64,000 nucleotides of DNA from Autumnicola tepida (GCF_031846485.1 NZ_JAVRHQ010000001.1:1-64000), one strand, 5' to 3'; counted from the stretch's first letter, positions 16,055 through 24,948 are shown. Translations and numbers: made by a program. The notes: generated by a model from the letters alone, not told the origin.

Positions 16055-17205
16055 ATCCTGCGCAGTGAAATCTTAAAGGTAGTTCCTTTGTTTACTTCAC
16101 TTTGTACCACGCGAATCTTTCCTTTATGATAATCTTCAATAATGCGCTTGGCTAGAGAAAGTCCAAGACCCCAGCCGCGTTTTTTTGTGGTGTGCCCCGG
16201 TTCAAAAATTTGCTTGAATTTGCCCTTTTCAATGCCTTTGCCGGTGTCTTTCACAAAAATATGTGCCCACCTGGCTTCCTCTCTAATTTCAATATTCAGC
16301 TTTCCCTTTCCGCGCATGGCATCTATAGAATTCTTTACCAGGTTTTCTATGGTCCAGCTGTAAAGTTGCTGGTTCAGCTCTACTTCAATTACCCGGGAAG
16401 GGGCTTTTATGCTAAAATCAATTAAACTCGAACTTCGTGCCTGCAGGTAATCAAAACTGTTCTGGGTGGCTTCCACAAGATCTGTGATTTGTAAAATGGG
16501 AGTAGAGCCGATTTTTGAAAAACGTTCGGTAATGGTTTTGAGGCGGTCCACATCCTTTTCCATTTCCTGGATGTAGGTTTGGTTTACCTTTTCATCTTTC
16601 AGGATCTCCGTCCATCCAATAAGGGAAGAAAGGGGAGTGCCAATCTGGTGCGCGGTCTCTTTTGCCATTCCGGCCCAGAGTTTGTTCTGTTCGCTGTTTT
16701 TAGTGGTGGTATAGAAAAAGTAGATCACCCCCACAAAAAGGAAGGCGATAAGCAGCAGGCCAATGGGGTAATACTTCAGCTTATTAAGCGTGGGGGAATT
16801 TCCGTAGTAAATATATTGTTGCTGGTCTTCATCCAGGCTCATAACAATAGGTTCATTTTCAGCTTTAAATTCCCTCAGGAAATCCTTCAATTTTTCATCA
16901 TCGTCAAGTAGTTCGGGATTAATATTGCTGCTGTAGGCCACCTTTCCGTCTGCCGTGGTATGGATAATGGGAATGCTGGTGTTGCTGTTAAGGATCTCCA
17001 GGATAAGTTCAAGATCGGCATCTTCTGGCGCGGGGGTGCGGTTAAGGGCTTCCTGCGCCCGGGCCCAGATGTTCATTTTAGAACGCTCGTCTTCCTTTAA
17101 ATGCTGAAAAAAAACACTGGTATTCCAGAGCACCAGGCTTACTACGGCTAAACAGGAAATTATGATGAACCAGCGATTAAGGTTGCGCCCATTGGTGAAA
17201 TTCAT
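16051..17205 (-). CDS. Membrane sensor histidine kinase
   Basis: 384 residues with two membrane segments, about 11-32 and 143-166, enclosing a periplasmic sensor of about 110 residues. The dimerization/phospho-acceptor helix carries H187 (KETAHQIGTPLSSLIGW). The ATPase domain has an N-box (ENLVKNSIDAM), DTGKGIEKG and WGLGLSLAKRII. No response regulator is adjacent, so it is an orphan kinase in this window. The stimulus is unknown. It overlaps the convergent thioesterase gene by 4 bp. Confidence 0.9.
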   Translation of the reverse strand: MNFTNGRNLNRWFIIISCLAVVSLVLWNTSVFFQHLKEDERSKMNIWARAQEALNRTPAPEDADLELILEILNSNTSIPIIHTTADGKVAYSSNINPELLDDDEKLKDFLREFKAENEPIVMSLDEDQQQYIYYGNSPTLNKLKYYPIGLLLIAFLFVGVIYFFYTTTKNSEQNKLWAGMAKETAHQIGTPLSSLIGWTEILKDEKVNQTYIQEMEKDVDRLKTITERFSKIGSTPILQITDLVEATQNSFDYLQARSSSLIDFSIKAPSRVIEVELNQQLYSWTIENLVKNSIDAMRGKGKLNIEIREEARWAHIFVKDTGKGIEKGKFKQIFEPGHTTKKRGWGLGLSLAKRIIEDYHKGKIRVVQSEVNKGTTFKISLRRI

Positions 17206-17297
17206 GAAAGAAAAGCAAAGTTTATGCGTTTTAAAGATAAGCGTTTTTGCAGGAATATTATTGTGTAGCTGTTCTTTTCATTCCCTGCCTGTTTCGT

Positions 17298-17305
17298 TAC
17301 CTTTG
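17298..17305 (+). promoter_or_regulatory. -7 box for the flavin reductase-like operon
   Basis: TACCTTTG matches TAnnTTTG and lies 15 bp before the ATG at 17321. The -33 element is poor. Confidence 0.5.
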
Positions 17306-17320
17306 TGAAAAATTATTGAA

Positions 17321-18193
17321 ATGCTGAGTATAAATCCCGGGGAGGTAAGCACAGGTAAATTACACCAGTATATGCTGGGGGCGGTGGGGCCGAGGCCTAT
17401 TGCTTTTGCAAGTACAGTAGATAAGGACGGAAGGCCAAATTTATCTCCTTTTAGTTATTTTAATGTATTTAGCACCAATCCTCCTATTCTCATTTTTTCC
17501 CCGGCGAGGAGGGGCAGGGATAAAACGGTGAAGCATACCCATACCAACGCAAAGGCAACCAAGGAAGTGGTGATAAATATTGTAAATTACAATATTGTAC
17601 AGCAAATGTCCCTTTCCAGCACCGATTATGATGAGGGTGTGAATGAGTTTGAAAAATCTGGCCTTAGCATGCTGGAATCTGAACTGGTGAAGCCTTTTAG
17701 GGTTGCTGAATCTCCGGTGCAGTTTGAGTGCAGGGTAAATGATGTTGTGGAACTTGGCAGTGAAGGCGGGGCAGGAAACCTTGTGATATGCGAGGTGCTG
17801 AGAATGCATATTAAAGAAGATGTGTTGGATGCTGAGGGGCTTATAGATCAGCATAAAATAGACCAGGTGGCCCGAATGGGGGCAAATTGGTACAGCCGTG
17901 CGAATCTGGGCATGTTTGAAGTGCCTAAACCGCTTTCGAAACTGGGAATTGGGGTAGACCAGATTCCGCAGGAAATAAGGAACAGCGAGGTGCTAACAGG
18001 TAACGATCTCGGGAAACTGGGGAATGTGGAAGCCTTGCCTTCCAAAGAGGAGATCGATCTTTACCTTAAAGAAAACCCCAAACTTGCCGCAGCCGTGGCA
18101 AAAGGAAATGTGAAAGGAATTCATACTCAGGCACAGATTTTAATTGAAGAAAATAAAACTGAAGAAGCCTGGAAAATATTATTAGCAAAATAG
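17321..18193 (+). CDS. Flavin reductase-like (DIM6/NTAB) FMN-binding protein
   Basis: 290-residue protein of the flavin reductase domain family. The N-terminal half shows the FMN-binding split barrel: GAVGPRPIAFASTVDKDGRPN and NLSPFSYFNVFSTNPPILIFSP. The C-terminal 80 residues form a separate helical extension. It probably binds FMN and may reduce flavin or use it in an oxidoreductase reaction; the partner is unknown. The DUF3127 gene begins 5 bp later, which suggests one transcript. Confidence 0.85.
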   Translation: MLSINPGEVSTGKLHQYMLGAVGPRPIAFASTVDKDGRPNLSPFSYFNVFSTNPPILIFSPARRGRDKTVKHTHTNAKATKEVVINIVNYNIVQQMSLSSTDYDEGVNEFEKSGLSMLESELVKPFRVAESPVQFECRVNDVVELGSEGGAGNLVICEVLRMHIKEDVLDAEGLIDQHKIDQVARMGANWYSRANLGMFEVPKPLSKLGIGVDQIPQEIRNSEVLTGNDLGKLGNVEALPSKEEIDLYLKENPKLAAAVAKGNVKGIHTQAQILIEENKTEEAWKILLAK

Positions 18194-18198
18194 AAGAA

Positions 18199-18570
18199 AT
18201 GGAAGTACAAGGAAAAATCAAGCTGATTGGGGATACCAAAACCTTCGGCAACAACGGATTCAGGAAAAGAGAAATAGTGGTTACTACTGAAGAGCAGTAC
18301 CCTCAGCACATCATGGTGGAATTTGTTCAGGATAAAACAGACCTGCTGAACAACTTCAGGGTAGGGCAACCGGTAAAAATAGGCATTAACCTGCGCGGCC
18401 GTGAGTGGGTGAGCCCACAGGGGGAAACAAAATACTTCAACTCTATCCAGGGCTGGAGGATCGAGAACCTTGAGGCCGGCCAGTCATCGGGCCAAAATGT
18501 TCCGCCACCAGACCAGTTTGAGCCTGCGAACGATCTTAATGATGAAGATTATGACGATTTGCCCTTTTAG
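18199..18570 (+). CDS. DUF3127 family protein
   Basis: 123 residues. The first 95 match DUF3127, a short predicted OB-fold domain restricted mostly to Bacteroidota: GKIKLIGDTKTFGNNGFRKRE ends its first strand pair and REWVSPQGETKYFNSIQGW its last. The tail is acidic and flexible and ends DDLPF, a pattern reminiscent of single-stranded DNA-binding protein C-termini. The function is not established; nucleic-acid binding is an inference from the fold and tail. It is cotranscribed with the FMN protein and followed by a strong terminator. Confidence 0.85.
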   Translation: MEVQGKIKLIGDTKTFGNNGFRKREIVVTTEEQYPQHIMVEFVQDKTDLLNNFRVGQPVKIGINLRGREWVSPQGETKYFNSIQGWRIENLEAGQSSGQNVPPPDQFEPANDLNDEDYDDLPF

Positions 18571-18594
18571 GCAAGGCAACTTTAATAAAACTTT

Positions 18595-18630
18595 AAAGCC
18601 TGCTTTCTTATTAAGAAAGCGGGCTTTTTT
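18595..18630 (+). terminator. Strong hairpin terminator
   Basis: Arms AAAGCCTGCTTTCTTA and TAAGAAAGCGGGCTTT pair along 16 bp with one T-G wobble, followed by further T residues. It ends the flavin reductase/DUF3127 unit. Confidence 0.93.
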
Positions 18631-18668
18631 ACATTTATAACCTCCAATTATAAAGGCGGCGCTGTTTT

Positions 18669-19307
18669 ATGCATATTCTGAAGAAAAACGAACAATTTCC
18701 ATCTGTAGAATGTGCTTCGGAAGAAGGTTTGCTGGCCATAGGCGGGGATTTGTCCTTACAGCGACTAAAAACAGCCTATGAAAACGGAATTTTCCCCTGG
18801 TATAATGCGTCGCAGCCCATTTTATGGTGGAGCCCGGACCCGCGAATGGTTCTTTTTCCTCACAGGCTGAAGGTTTCCAAAAGCATGCGCCGATTGATCA
18901 AAAAAGAGATTTTTGAGGTTACTTTTAATGAAGCTTTTGCTGAAGTGCTGCACAACTGTGCTTCTATACCCCGTAAAGGCCAGGATGGCACCTGGCTGAC
19001 TGAAGATATGAAAAGCGCCTACCTGGGCCTGCACCAGCTGGGACTGGCCATATCTGTTGAAGTATGGGATGAGGGCGAATTAGCCGGTGGCTTATATGGC
19101 GTTTACCTGAAAGATCGCGGTGTTTTTTGTGGTGAAAGCATGTTTACCAGGAAAAGCAATGCCTCAAAATACGGGTTTATTCACCTGGTAAGGGAGCTGC
19201 GGAAGCAGGGCGTAAAGCTTATAGATTGCCAGGTGTATACCCAACACCTGGAAAGCCTGGGGGCAGAGGAAATCTCCAGGAAGGAATTTATGAAATTTAT
19301 GGAGTAG
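18669..19307 (+). CDS. aat: Leucyl/phenylalanyl-tRNA-protein transferase
   Basis: N-end rule enzyme that adds Leu or Phe to proteins with N-terminal Lys or Arg, marking them for ClpS/ClpAP. The 212 residues show the family blocks FPSVECASEEGLLAIGGDL, GIFPWYNASQPILWWSPDPR and GGLYGVYLKDRGVFCGESMF. A conserved end, KLIDCQVYTQHLESLGAEEI, closes the protein. Length is normal. It lies alone between terminator 18595-18630 and the convergent DUF2490 gene. Confidence 0.96.
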   Translation: MHILKKNEQFPSVECASEEGLLAIGGDLSLQRLKTAYENGIFPWYNASQPILWWSPDPRMVLFPHRLKVSKSMRRLIKKEIFEVTFNEAFAEVLHNCASIPRKGQDGTWLTEDMKSAYLGLHQLGLAISVEVWDEGELAGGLYGVYLKDRGVFCGESMFTRKSNASKYGFIHLVRELRKQGVKLIDCQVYTQHLESLGAEEISRKEFMKFME

Positions 19308-19329
19308 GCATTCGATTTAATCCTGCAGT

Positions 19330-20019
19330 TTATAAAGAAAAGGATACGCCTGTCTGGATAAAGAGCTCTGAAGAGGGGGTAGTGGTGTAATCGTTATATC
19401 TATATTGCAGGCCCAGGCTGATTTTCGTATTTTTTCCCACCTGGTTGCCAAGGGAAACCCCCAGCCTTTGTTCTAAGGAAGGTTTTTCATGCTTTCCAAG
19501 GCTCCACAAGGCTTCGGTATCGGTGACTATAAAAAATTCCTTCTGGTCCAGCCGTAACCCGCTTAGCGGTACTTCTACTGAAAATTCATAACGTGTCCTG
19601 AAAGTGGTATTTTCCCTAAAGCGCTCTTCCAGCCTTGCGCGGTGGGCAATGGTTAAGGCATTGTATCTTCGGGAATGGCCGTACTGCTGGATCAGCCGTT
19701 TTTCGTCCACGTTCGAATTATCAAACATTTCCCTAAACCTGTAACGAATCCCAAGGCTTATTTTGCTGTAAAATCCAGTTTCGTAGCTGGTGAAGTGTGT
19801 TAATTCTATATGGCGGACTTTAAAAATGTTTTCTTCTTCAGCATAAATCAAATCCCGGTTTCCTGCCTGGAAATTAAAAGACCAGCGGTTAGGGGTATTG
19901 ATATTTAATGAAAATTCAGGCTCGGCAAGCACAGAAAAATTTTCCTGCGCCTTCACTGTGGTCGCGGTAAAAATTAGAAACAGGAAGAATATATGTAGAT
20001 TAAAACAAGAGGTAGTCAT
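19330..20019 (-). CDS. DUF2490 family outer-membrane beta-barrel protein
   Basis: 229 residues with a signal peptide (cleavage after VKA near residue 24), then repeated amphipathic beta strands rich in aromatic and charged residues. It ends in a strand with terminal aromatic residue (FIQTGVSFSL), as barrel proteins inserted by BAM do. The RYNALTIAHRARLEERF segment is typical of DUF2490. The role is unknown. A PepSY-like secreted protein lies 27 bp upstream in the same direction. Confidence 0.8.
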   Translation of the reverse strand: MTTSCFNLHIFFLFLIFTATTVKAQENFSVLAEPEFSLNINTPNRWSFNFQAGNRDLIYAEEENIFKVRHIELTHFTSYETGFYSKISLGIRYRFREMFDNSNVDEKRLIQQYGHSRRYNALTIAHRARLEERFRENTTFRTRYEFSVEVPLSGLRLDQKEFFIVTDTEALWSLGKHEKPSLEQRLGVSLGNQVGKNTKISLGLQYRYNDYTTTPSSELFIQTGVSFSL

Positions 20020-20046
20020 ATTCGTTTCTAATTACTTCCCGTTTTT

Positions 20047-20574
20047 CTATAATTTTTCCGGAATGATCAAACAGCATTTCAAACCTCTGTAATTTCCCCC
20101 TGTTTTAACCGCTATTATAAGTTCATAATTTTCTGGAGAAACTTTCTCAGGTTTTAGGGAATTGAAGAAAGCCTGATTTTCAGAGATAAATGGTAAATAC
20201 TGGGCCTGTATTTTTTCAATTTTATACCGTTCGTTTCGTTCATCAATATAGCTTTTGATTGCCTGTATGGTAATTTGGGGTATCTCTTTTTTCTTTAACT
20301 GAACCTCAATATCTTCAAGTTTCCCGTTATTGTCGAATTCAACGCTATATTTGTGGCCATTGTATTTAAACTTTGCTTCATAACTGGTGCGATTGGCATC
20401 GGTTTCAAAGTAGTACTTCAACCTTCTCGCGGCTTCGGGTTTTTCCGCATTAATAAGCTCAACCGCTCTACCCGGCATTTTTTCTTCTGAAATACGGTCT
20501 TCCCGTTCAATTTTTTTATCCTGGGCCAGCATCGAAAGCCCTGTAAACAGCAATATGAACAACAGGTATTTCAT
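20047..20574 (-). CDS. Secreted PepSY-like protein
   Basis: 175 residues with a signal peptide (MKYLLFILLFTGLSMLAQ). The first half carries a PepSY-like module: YEAKFKYNGHKYSVEFDNNGKLEDIEVQLKK, split here as two strands around NNG, preceded by a helix. The second half has no recognised domain. It starts 4 bp after the tag stop and is followed by the DUF2490 gene, so tag, this gene and the barrel gene may form an operon. No function is assigned. Confidence 0.7.
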   Translation of the reverse strand: MKYLLFILLFTGLSMLAQDKKIEREDRISEEKMPGRAVELINAEKPEAARRLKYYFETDANRTSYEAKFKYNGHKYSVEFDNNGKLEDIEVQLKKKEIPQITIQAIKSYIDERNERYKIEKIQAQYLPFISENQAFFNSLKPEKVSPENYELIIAVKTGGNYRGLKCCLIIPEKL

Positions 20575-20578
20575 ATTT

Positions 20579-21154
20579 CTATAGATTTTTTACCTGCTCG
20601 TACCTAAAACAGGAGGTTTCATGGTCATTTACCATGCCGGTGGCCTGCATGTGGGCATACATTACCGTGGAACCTACAAATTTGAATCCGCGTTTTTTGA
20701 GGTCTTTGCTAAGTTTATCGCTAATTTCGGTTGTGGCCGGGGCTTTTTTATAATCTTCAATTTCATTCTGAATGGGTTTTCCGTGTACAAAACTCCAGAT
20801 GTAGTTGCTAAAACTGCCGAATTCTTCCTGTACTTTCATAAATAAACGGGCGTTGGTAACAGTAGCCTTAACTTTGAGTTTGTTTCTAATAATTCCCGGA
20901 TTTTGCAGCAGTTCCTCTAATTTTTCTTTAGGATAATCAGCTATTTTTCTGTAATCAAAATTATCGAAAGCCATCCTGAAATTTTCCCTTTTGCGAAGAA
21001 TGGTAATCCAGCTTAAGCCCGCCTGGAAGGTTTCCAGTATTAAAAACTCAAAGAGGCATTCATCATCATATACGGGCACGCCCCATTCCTTATCGTGATA
21101 AGCTTCATAAAGCGGGTCGCCCACGCACCAGCCACAACGTGAAATTTCTGACAT
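20579..21154 (-). CDS. tag: DNA-3-methyladenine glycosylase I
   Basis: Base-excision repair enzyme that removes 3-methyladenine. I start at the ATG whose product begins MSEISRCGWC (21154). A longer frame exists but runs through the tonB-like gene. The 191-residue product has RCGWCVGDPLYEAYHDKEWG at the N-terminus (zinc-binding Cys and His), a central FQAGLSWITILRKRENFR, and a C-terminal MVNDHETSCFRY that completes the zinc site. It starts 4 bp after the tonB-like gene stop. Confidence 0.95.
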   Translation of the reverse strand: MSEISRCGWCVGDPLYEAYHDKEWGVPVYDDECLFEFLILETFQAGLSWITILRKRENFRMAFDNFDYRKIADYPKEKLEELLQNPGIIRNKLKVKATVTNARLFMKVQEEFGSFSNYIWSFVHGKPIQNEIEDYKKAPATTEISDKLSKDLKKRGFKFVGSTVMYAHMQATGMVNDHETSCFRYEQVKNL

Positions 21155-21158
21155 AGGT

Positions 21159-21875
21159 TTAAGGTTTAAATTGATAGCTAATAGTTCCCGGCTGAGAATT
21201 TCTGCCTGCAAGAGGGGAGAAACGTGCACCTGCAGCATATTGCAGGGCCTGCTCGATAAGGCATTCGTTAGATGAGGTAGAACTTGCCTTGTTAATGCTC
21301 GTTTCAGTAACCATGCCCTCAGCATTTACTGTAATATTTACTACTATTCTGCCGGGCGTATCACAGGTGTAAACCGGGTTTGGAATTTGTACGGCGTTTC
21401 TGTCAACAAGGGAGAAAGATATGGAGCTGTTTTCCATACTTCCCTCTTTTGCTGAAGTAGAATTTGTGCTGTTGTTCCCATCAGACCTTTTTTGAGGCGC
21501 TTTTTGTTTTTTACTTACATTAAAATTTCCAGATGAAGCACTTTCTGTAGCATTTTCAGAAGCCTCCTGGCGGGCTGCACTATTTTTTTCAAAAATCTCG
21601 TTTAACTGCCGGTCAAAATTCTGCTCCCTGCCTTCCTGGTTTTCATTATACGCCTGGTGGGTCTGCACCTGGCGCTGTTGCTGTGGAGTCTCCTGTGCCT
21701 CCTCCTGCTCCTGCTCTTCTTTTTGCAGCTCTTTAATTTGTTCCAGGTTTACAAGCATTTCTGAAGTTTCCCGGTTTTTGCTGGAAAGGTTGAAGTTGTA
21801 AAGCGCAAGGAATAGTACCGCAAATAATAACACGGTAATGATCAAGGCTTTGTGCTTGTCGAAAAATTCCTCCAT
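21159..21875 (-). CDS. TonB-family energy transducer
   Basis: 238 residues. One membrane segment lies near the N-terminus (about 11-30), then a long Gln/Glu-rich coiled or disordered spacer (about 40-145). The C-terminal TonB-like domain reads GRIVVNITVNAEGMVTETSI and ends AGARFSPLAGRNSQPGTISYQFKP in two parts. It would couple the proton motive force to TonB-dependent receptors such as those at 11513 and 52990. The spacer is Gln-rich instead of Pro/Lys-rich. No exbB/exbD genes are adjacent. Confidence 0.88.
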   Translation of the reverse strand: MEEFFDKHKALIITVLLFAVLFLALYNFNLSSKNRETSEMLVNLEQIKELQKEEQEQEEAQETPQQQRQVQTHQAYNENQEGREQNFDRQLNEIFEKNSAARQEASENATESASSGNFNVSKKQKAPQKRSDGNNSTNSTSAKEGSMENSSISFSLVDRNAVQIPNPVYTCDTPGRIVVNITVNAEGMVTETSINKASSTSSNECLIEQALQYAAGARFSPLAGRNSQPGTISYQFKP

Positions 21876-21893
21876 AGGTTAAGAAAACTGCGC

Positions 21894-22616
21894 TCAGGCA
21901 GAATTATTCTCCTGTGAAGGTAATAATTTCTGAAAAGACTCCAGGTCAAAAGATTTTTCTAACGAATACTCGCCAATCCTGGTTCTTCTTAATGCTGAAA
22001 GATGCGCGCCGCTGTTTAGTTGCAGGCCAAAATCGTGTGCAAGGGAGCGGATATAAGTTCCTTTGCTGCACACCACCCTGAAGTCTACCAGCGGAAAATT
22101 TTTTGCGTTAACTTCAAAATTATCAATTTTAACCTTTCTTGGCTGTACTTTTACTTCTTCCCCTTTCCGCGCGTATTCGTAAAGCCTTTTCCCGTCTTTT
22201 TTTAAAGCTGAAAAAACAGGAGGAATTTGCTCAATTTCACCCATAAACTTTTGTGTTGCTCTCTGTACGTCCGCTTCCGAAACATGGTCTATAGGATAAT
22301 TTTGGTCAATCTCAGTCTCCAGGTCGTAAGACGGAGTGGTGGAGCCAAGCGTGAAGGTGCCGGTATATTCCTTTTCCTGCCCCTGCAGCTCAGGGATCCT
22401 TTTGGTAAATTTCCCGGTGCAGATAATCAGCAGGCCCGTAGCTAACGGGTCCAGCGTGCCGGCATGGCCCACTTTTATTTTTTTGATCCCACAGCTTTTC
22501 CTGATGAGCCACCTTACTTTGTTTGCCAGCTGGAAGGATGTCCAGTGCAAAGGTTTGTCAAATAATAAGATTTGGCCCGTTTTAAAATCTTCGGGAGTAA
22601 AGTGTTTATGATTCAT
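21894..22616 (-). CDS. truB: tRNA pseudouridine-55 synthase
   Basis: Makes pseudouridine 55 in the T-loop of tRNAs. The start at 22616 gives a product beginning MNHKHF and ending upstream of the uppP stop; a longer reading frame would overlap uppP. The 240-residue protein shows FDKPLHWTSFQL, KVGHAGTLDPLATGLLIIC (catalytic Asp) and the RSLAHDFGLQL-like C-terminal block. It belongs to a same-strand series ftsX - DUF3098 - uppP - truB, an arrangement I know from other flavobacteria. Confidence 0.95.
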   Translation of the reverse strand: MNHKHFTPEDFKTGQILLFDKPLHWTSFQLANKVRWLIRKSCGIKKIKVGHAGTLDPLATGLLIICTGKFTKRIPELQGQEKEYTGTFTLGSTTPSYDLETEIDQNYPIDHVSEADVQRATQKFMGEIEQIPPVFSALKKDGKRLYEYARKGEEVKVQPRKVKIDNFEVNAKNFPLVDFRVVCSKGTYIRSLAHDFGLQLNSGAHLSALRRTRIGEYSLEKSFDLESFQKLLPSQENNSA

Positions 22617-22678
22617 CTTCAATAATTCGAAGCAGTTAGGCTCTAAGGTTAGTCTTTGCATCCATAATACAAAGATAA

Positions 22679-23473
22679 TCAATTCATATACTCAAAGGCA
22701 ATCGCGATAAGGCCAACTACAAAGCAATAGATGGCGAAATAAGAAAGTTTGCTTTTTCTAACCAGCGCGATCATCCAGGTGCAGGCGGCAAGCCCCGCGA
22801 GAAATGCTGCTATAAAACCTACTATTAAAACTGAAGCCGGGATGTTGGAATGGGCAATATTGCCATCCAGAAAATCTTTGGCAATTTTGCCAAATATCAA
22901 TGGTACCACCATTAGAAAAGAGAACCTTGCGGCTTTGGTTTTGTCATTCCCCAGCAGCACTGAAGTTGAAATGGTGGCGCCGCTCCTGGAGATTCCCGGC
23001 AGTACCGCAATGGCCTGGGATACTCCTATTACGAACGCATTGCTGGAACTTACGCTTTTTCCGGTGTTTTTCGCTTTATCTGCCAGCCAGAGCAGTAACG
23101 CGGTAATGAGGAGCATAAAACCCACAAAAATAATGTTTCCGCCAAAGAGGGTTTCCAGTTCCTCTTCAAATAAAACCCCAACAAGAGCGGCAGGAATCAT
23201 GGAGATTATAATCTTCAGTGAAAATTCGGTTTCCCCGTTCCATTTAAACTGAAGAAGTCCTTTAAAGATTTCGGCAACATCTTTTCTGAAGATCACCAGT
23301 GTGCTCAGGGCGGTGGCAAAATGCAGTACGACCGTAAAAAGAAGGGATTCTTCAGGTACGCTGGTATCACCTAAAATTGCTTTCGCAAGCTCCAGGTGGC
23401 CGCTGGAAGAAACGGGTAAAAACTCAGTAAGCCCCTGTATAATTCCAAGAATTACAGCATCTAATATGTCCAA
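22679..23473 (-). CDS. uppP: Undecaprenyl-diphosphate phosphatase
   Basis: Integral membrane enzyme that recycles the undecaprenyl carrier used for peptidoglycan and glycan export. Its 264 residues include about eight membrane segments and both family motifs: QGLTEFLPVSSSGHLELA at the N-terminus and PGISRSGATIS in the second half (catalytic Glu, Ser/His and Arg). It starts 2 bp after the DUF3098 stop, so the two are cotranscribed. Confidence 0.96.
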   Translation of the reverse strand: MDILDAVILGIIQGLTEFLPVSSSGHLELAKAILGDTSVPEESLLFTVVLHFATALSTLVIFRKDVAEIFKGLLQFKWNGETEFSLKIIISMIPAALVGVLFEEELETLFGGNIIFVGFMLLITALLLWLADKAKNTGKSVSSSNAFVIGVSQAIAVLPGISRSGATISTSVLLGNDKTKAARFSFLMVVPLIFGKIAKDFLDGNIAHSNIPASVLIVGFIAAFLAGLAACTWMIALVRKSKLSYFAIYCFVVGLIAIAFEYMN

Positions 23474-23475
23474 AC

Positions 23476-23733
23476 TTACTTAGTTTTACGTGGATTTAAT
23501 AAGATGGCGTAGGCTTCAATTCCAAAACCTATAAGCACCAGGGTTGGGGCAAGGCGTATCCTCTGGAAATTATAAATGGCGGGGTTAAATACATTGGGAT
23601 CATCGCTTCCGCCACCGGCCATTAAAATAAAGCCAAGCGCGATTACGCCCAGGCCAATAAACATCACGATGTAATTTCTCTTTCCGAATACGAAAGCATT
23701 TTGCTGTGGTGAAGGATTGTTCTTTTTACTCAT
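23476..23733 (-). CDS. DUF3098 family small membrane protein
   Basis: 85 residues with two membrane segments (about 20-38 and 58-76) and a conserved polar loop GGGSDDPNVFNPAIYNFQR between them, the mark of DUF3098. Its place between ftsX and uppP suggests a link with cell envelope assembly or division; the molecular role is unknown. Confidence 0.88.
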   Translation of the reverse strand: MSKKNNPSPQQNAFVFGKRNYIVMFIGLGVIALGFILMAGGGSDDPNVFNPAIYNFQRIRLAPTLVLIGFGIEAYAILLNPRKTK

Positions 23734-23834
23734 TTTGTATGTTTTCCCTGAAGCAGATTTAAAAGTCTAGATTGAAAACTTTTTATAAGTTCCGGCTCAG
23801 AAACCTCTTTTTCGATGCCGGAATTTCCATCTTT

Positions 23835-23960
23835 CTAACTTCTAACTTCTAACTTCTAACTTCTAACTTCTAACTTCTAACTTCTAACTTCTAACTTCTA
23901 ACTTCTAACTTCTAACTTCTAACTTCTAACTTCTAACTTCTAACTTCTAACTTCTAACTT
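23835..23960. repeat. Heptanucleotide tandem repeat, 18 copies of CTAACTT
   Basis: Eighteen perfect copies of a 7-bp unit (126 bp). Its last two bases overlap the stop codon of ftsX (minus-strand TAA at 23961-23959), so the array begins inside the stop and extends through the ftsX-DUF3098 gap. Read on the coding strand the unit is AAGTTAG. No copy differs from the consensus, which points to recent expansion by slippage. Confidence 0.97.
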
Positions 23961-24837
23961 AATAATACAATTCGTCTGTTTTCAGGTTTAAAAACCTTGA
24001 AGTGGCGAAATAGGTGCTAATCCAGGTGATAATTACCCCAATTAGAAAAACACCTATAAAAAGTGCGGCCAGTAATTTTACGTCGCCCAGCAGGTTAAGT
24101 TCGCCAAAACTCTTATTTAGGTAATATAAAACGGCGGCCATTCCTATTAGCGCCAGCACGGCTCCAATCATTCCCAGTTTCACGCTCTGCCAGATAAAGG
24201 GCCTCCTGATAAAACCTTTGGTGGCGCCTACCATTTGCATGGTTTTAATTATAAATCTCTTTGAATATACCGCGAGCCTTATACTGCTGTTAATCAACAG
24301 CACCGCGATAAATGTAAAAACAGCGCTTACAACTAAAACCCAAAGGCTAATTTTTCGCACATTTTCATTCAGCAAAGCTATAAGGGGTTTATCGTAAACC
24401 ACTTCATCTACAAAATTTCTTTCAGTAAGGTTGGTGGCGATAGAATCTACCTGTGTGGAAGAAACATAATCGGCATTCATATAAATGTCAATGGAATTTT
24501 GCAGCGGATTGTAGCCCAGAAACTCCATAAAATCCTCCCCGATTTCTTCACTATGCTGCTCGGCGGCTTCTTCTTTAGAGACAAAAGTGGCAGATTTGGT
24601 ATAATCGGCCATGGCAAGGCTCTTTTTTAATTCCTCCATTTCCACTTCTTTGGCCGAATCTTTAAAGTAAACGGTCATGGCGATTTGCTCCTTGAAATGA
24701 TCGGCCACTTTTTTAGTGTTTAATACCAGAAGGCCCAGTATTCCTAATAAAAAAAGTACTAGCGCGATGCTGATTACTACTGAAAAATAAGAGGAAATCA
24801 GCCTGCGTTTCTGGTACTTCTCAAAAGATGTGCTCAT
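23959..24837 (-). CDS. ftsX: Cell-division permease-like protein FtsX
   Basis: Membrane partner of FtsE that controls peptidoglycan hydrolases at the septum. The 292 residues show the expected four membrane segments: one near residues 17-37, then a large extracytoplasmic domain, then three at about 170-195, 222-245 and 262-285. The QMVGATKGFIRRPF motif lies between the second and third. ftsE is not adjacent. It heads the minus-strand series DUF3098-uppP-truB. The stop codon is fused to a heptamer repeat array. Confidence 0.93.
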   Translation of the reverse strand: MSTSFEKYQKRRLISSYFSVVISIALVLFLLGILGLLVLNTKKVADHFKEQIAMTVYFKDSAKEVEMEELKKSLAMADYTKSATFVSKEEAAEQHSEEIGEDFMEFLGYNPLQNSIDIYMNADYVSSTQVDSIATNLTERNFVDEVVYDKPLIALLNENVRKISLWVLVVSAVFTFIAVLLINSSIRLAVYSKRFIIKTMQMVGATKGFIRRPFIWQSVKLGMIGAVLALIGMAAVLYYLNKSFGELNLLGDVKLLAALFIGVFLIGVIITWISTYFATSRFLNLKTDELYY

Positions 24838-24908
24838 ACAGCGAACTCAGATTTTTTGTAAAAATAAGAAAGTTAATCATTCCCGTTTCCTATTAACGTT
24901 CAAACTTT

Positions 24909-24936
24909 TTGATTTATTCTTATAAGTGTAAATTTG
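24909..24936 (+). promoter_or_regulatory. Promoter of the panE-like gene
   Basis: TTG (24909-24911), 17 bp, TAAATTTG (24929-24936). The predicted start of transcription falls near 24942, a few bases before the ATG at 24949. This argues against the in-frame TTG at 24934 as start codon. Confidence 0.7.
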
Positions 24937-24948
24937 AAAAAACAAGCG

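Noticed and set aside
21155..21325. Longer N-terminus for the tag gene
   Set aside because: The extra 57 residues overlap the tonB-like coding region in another frame and do not match the glycosylase family, whose normal N-terminus is MSxxxRCGWC.
22617..22682. Longer N-terminus for truB
   Set aside because: It would overlap the end of uppP and lacks similarity to TruB; the ATG at 22616 gives the family start.
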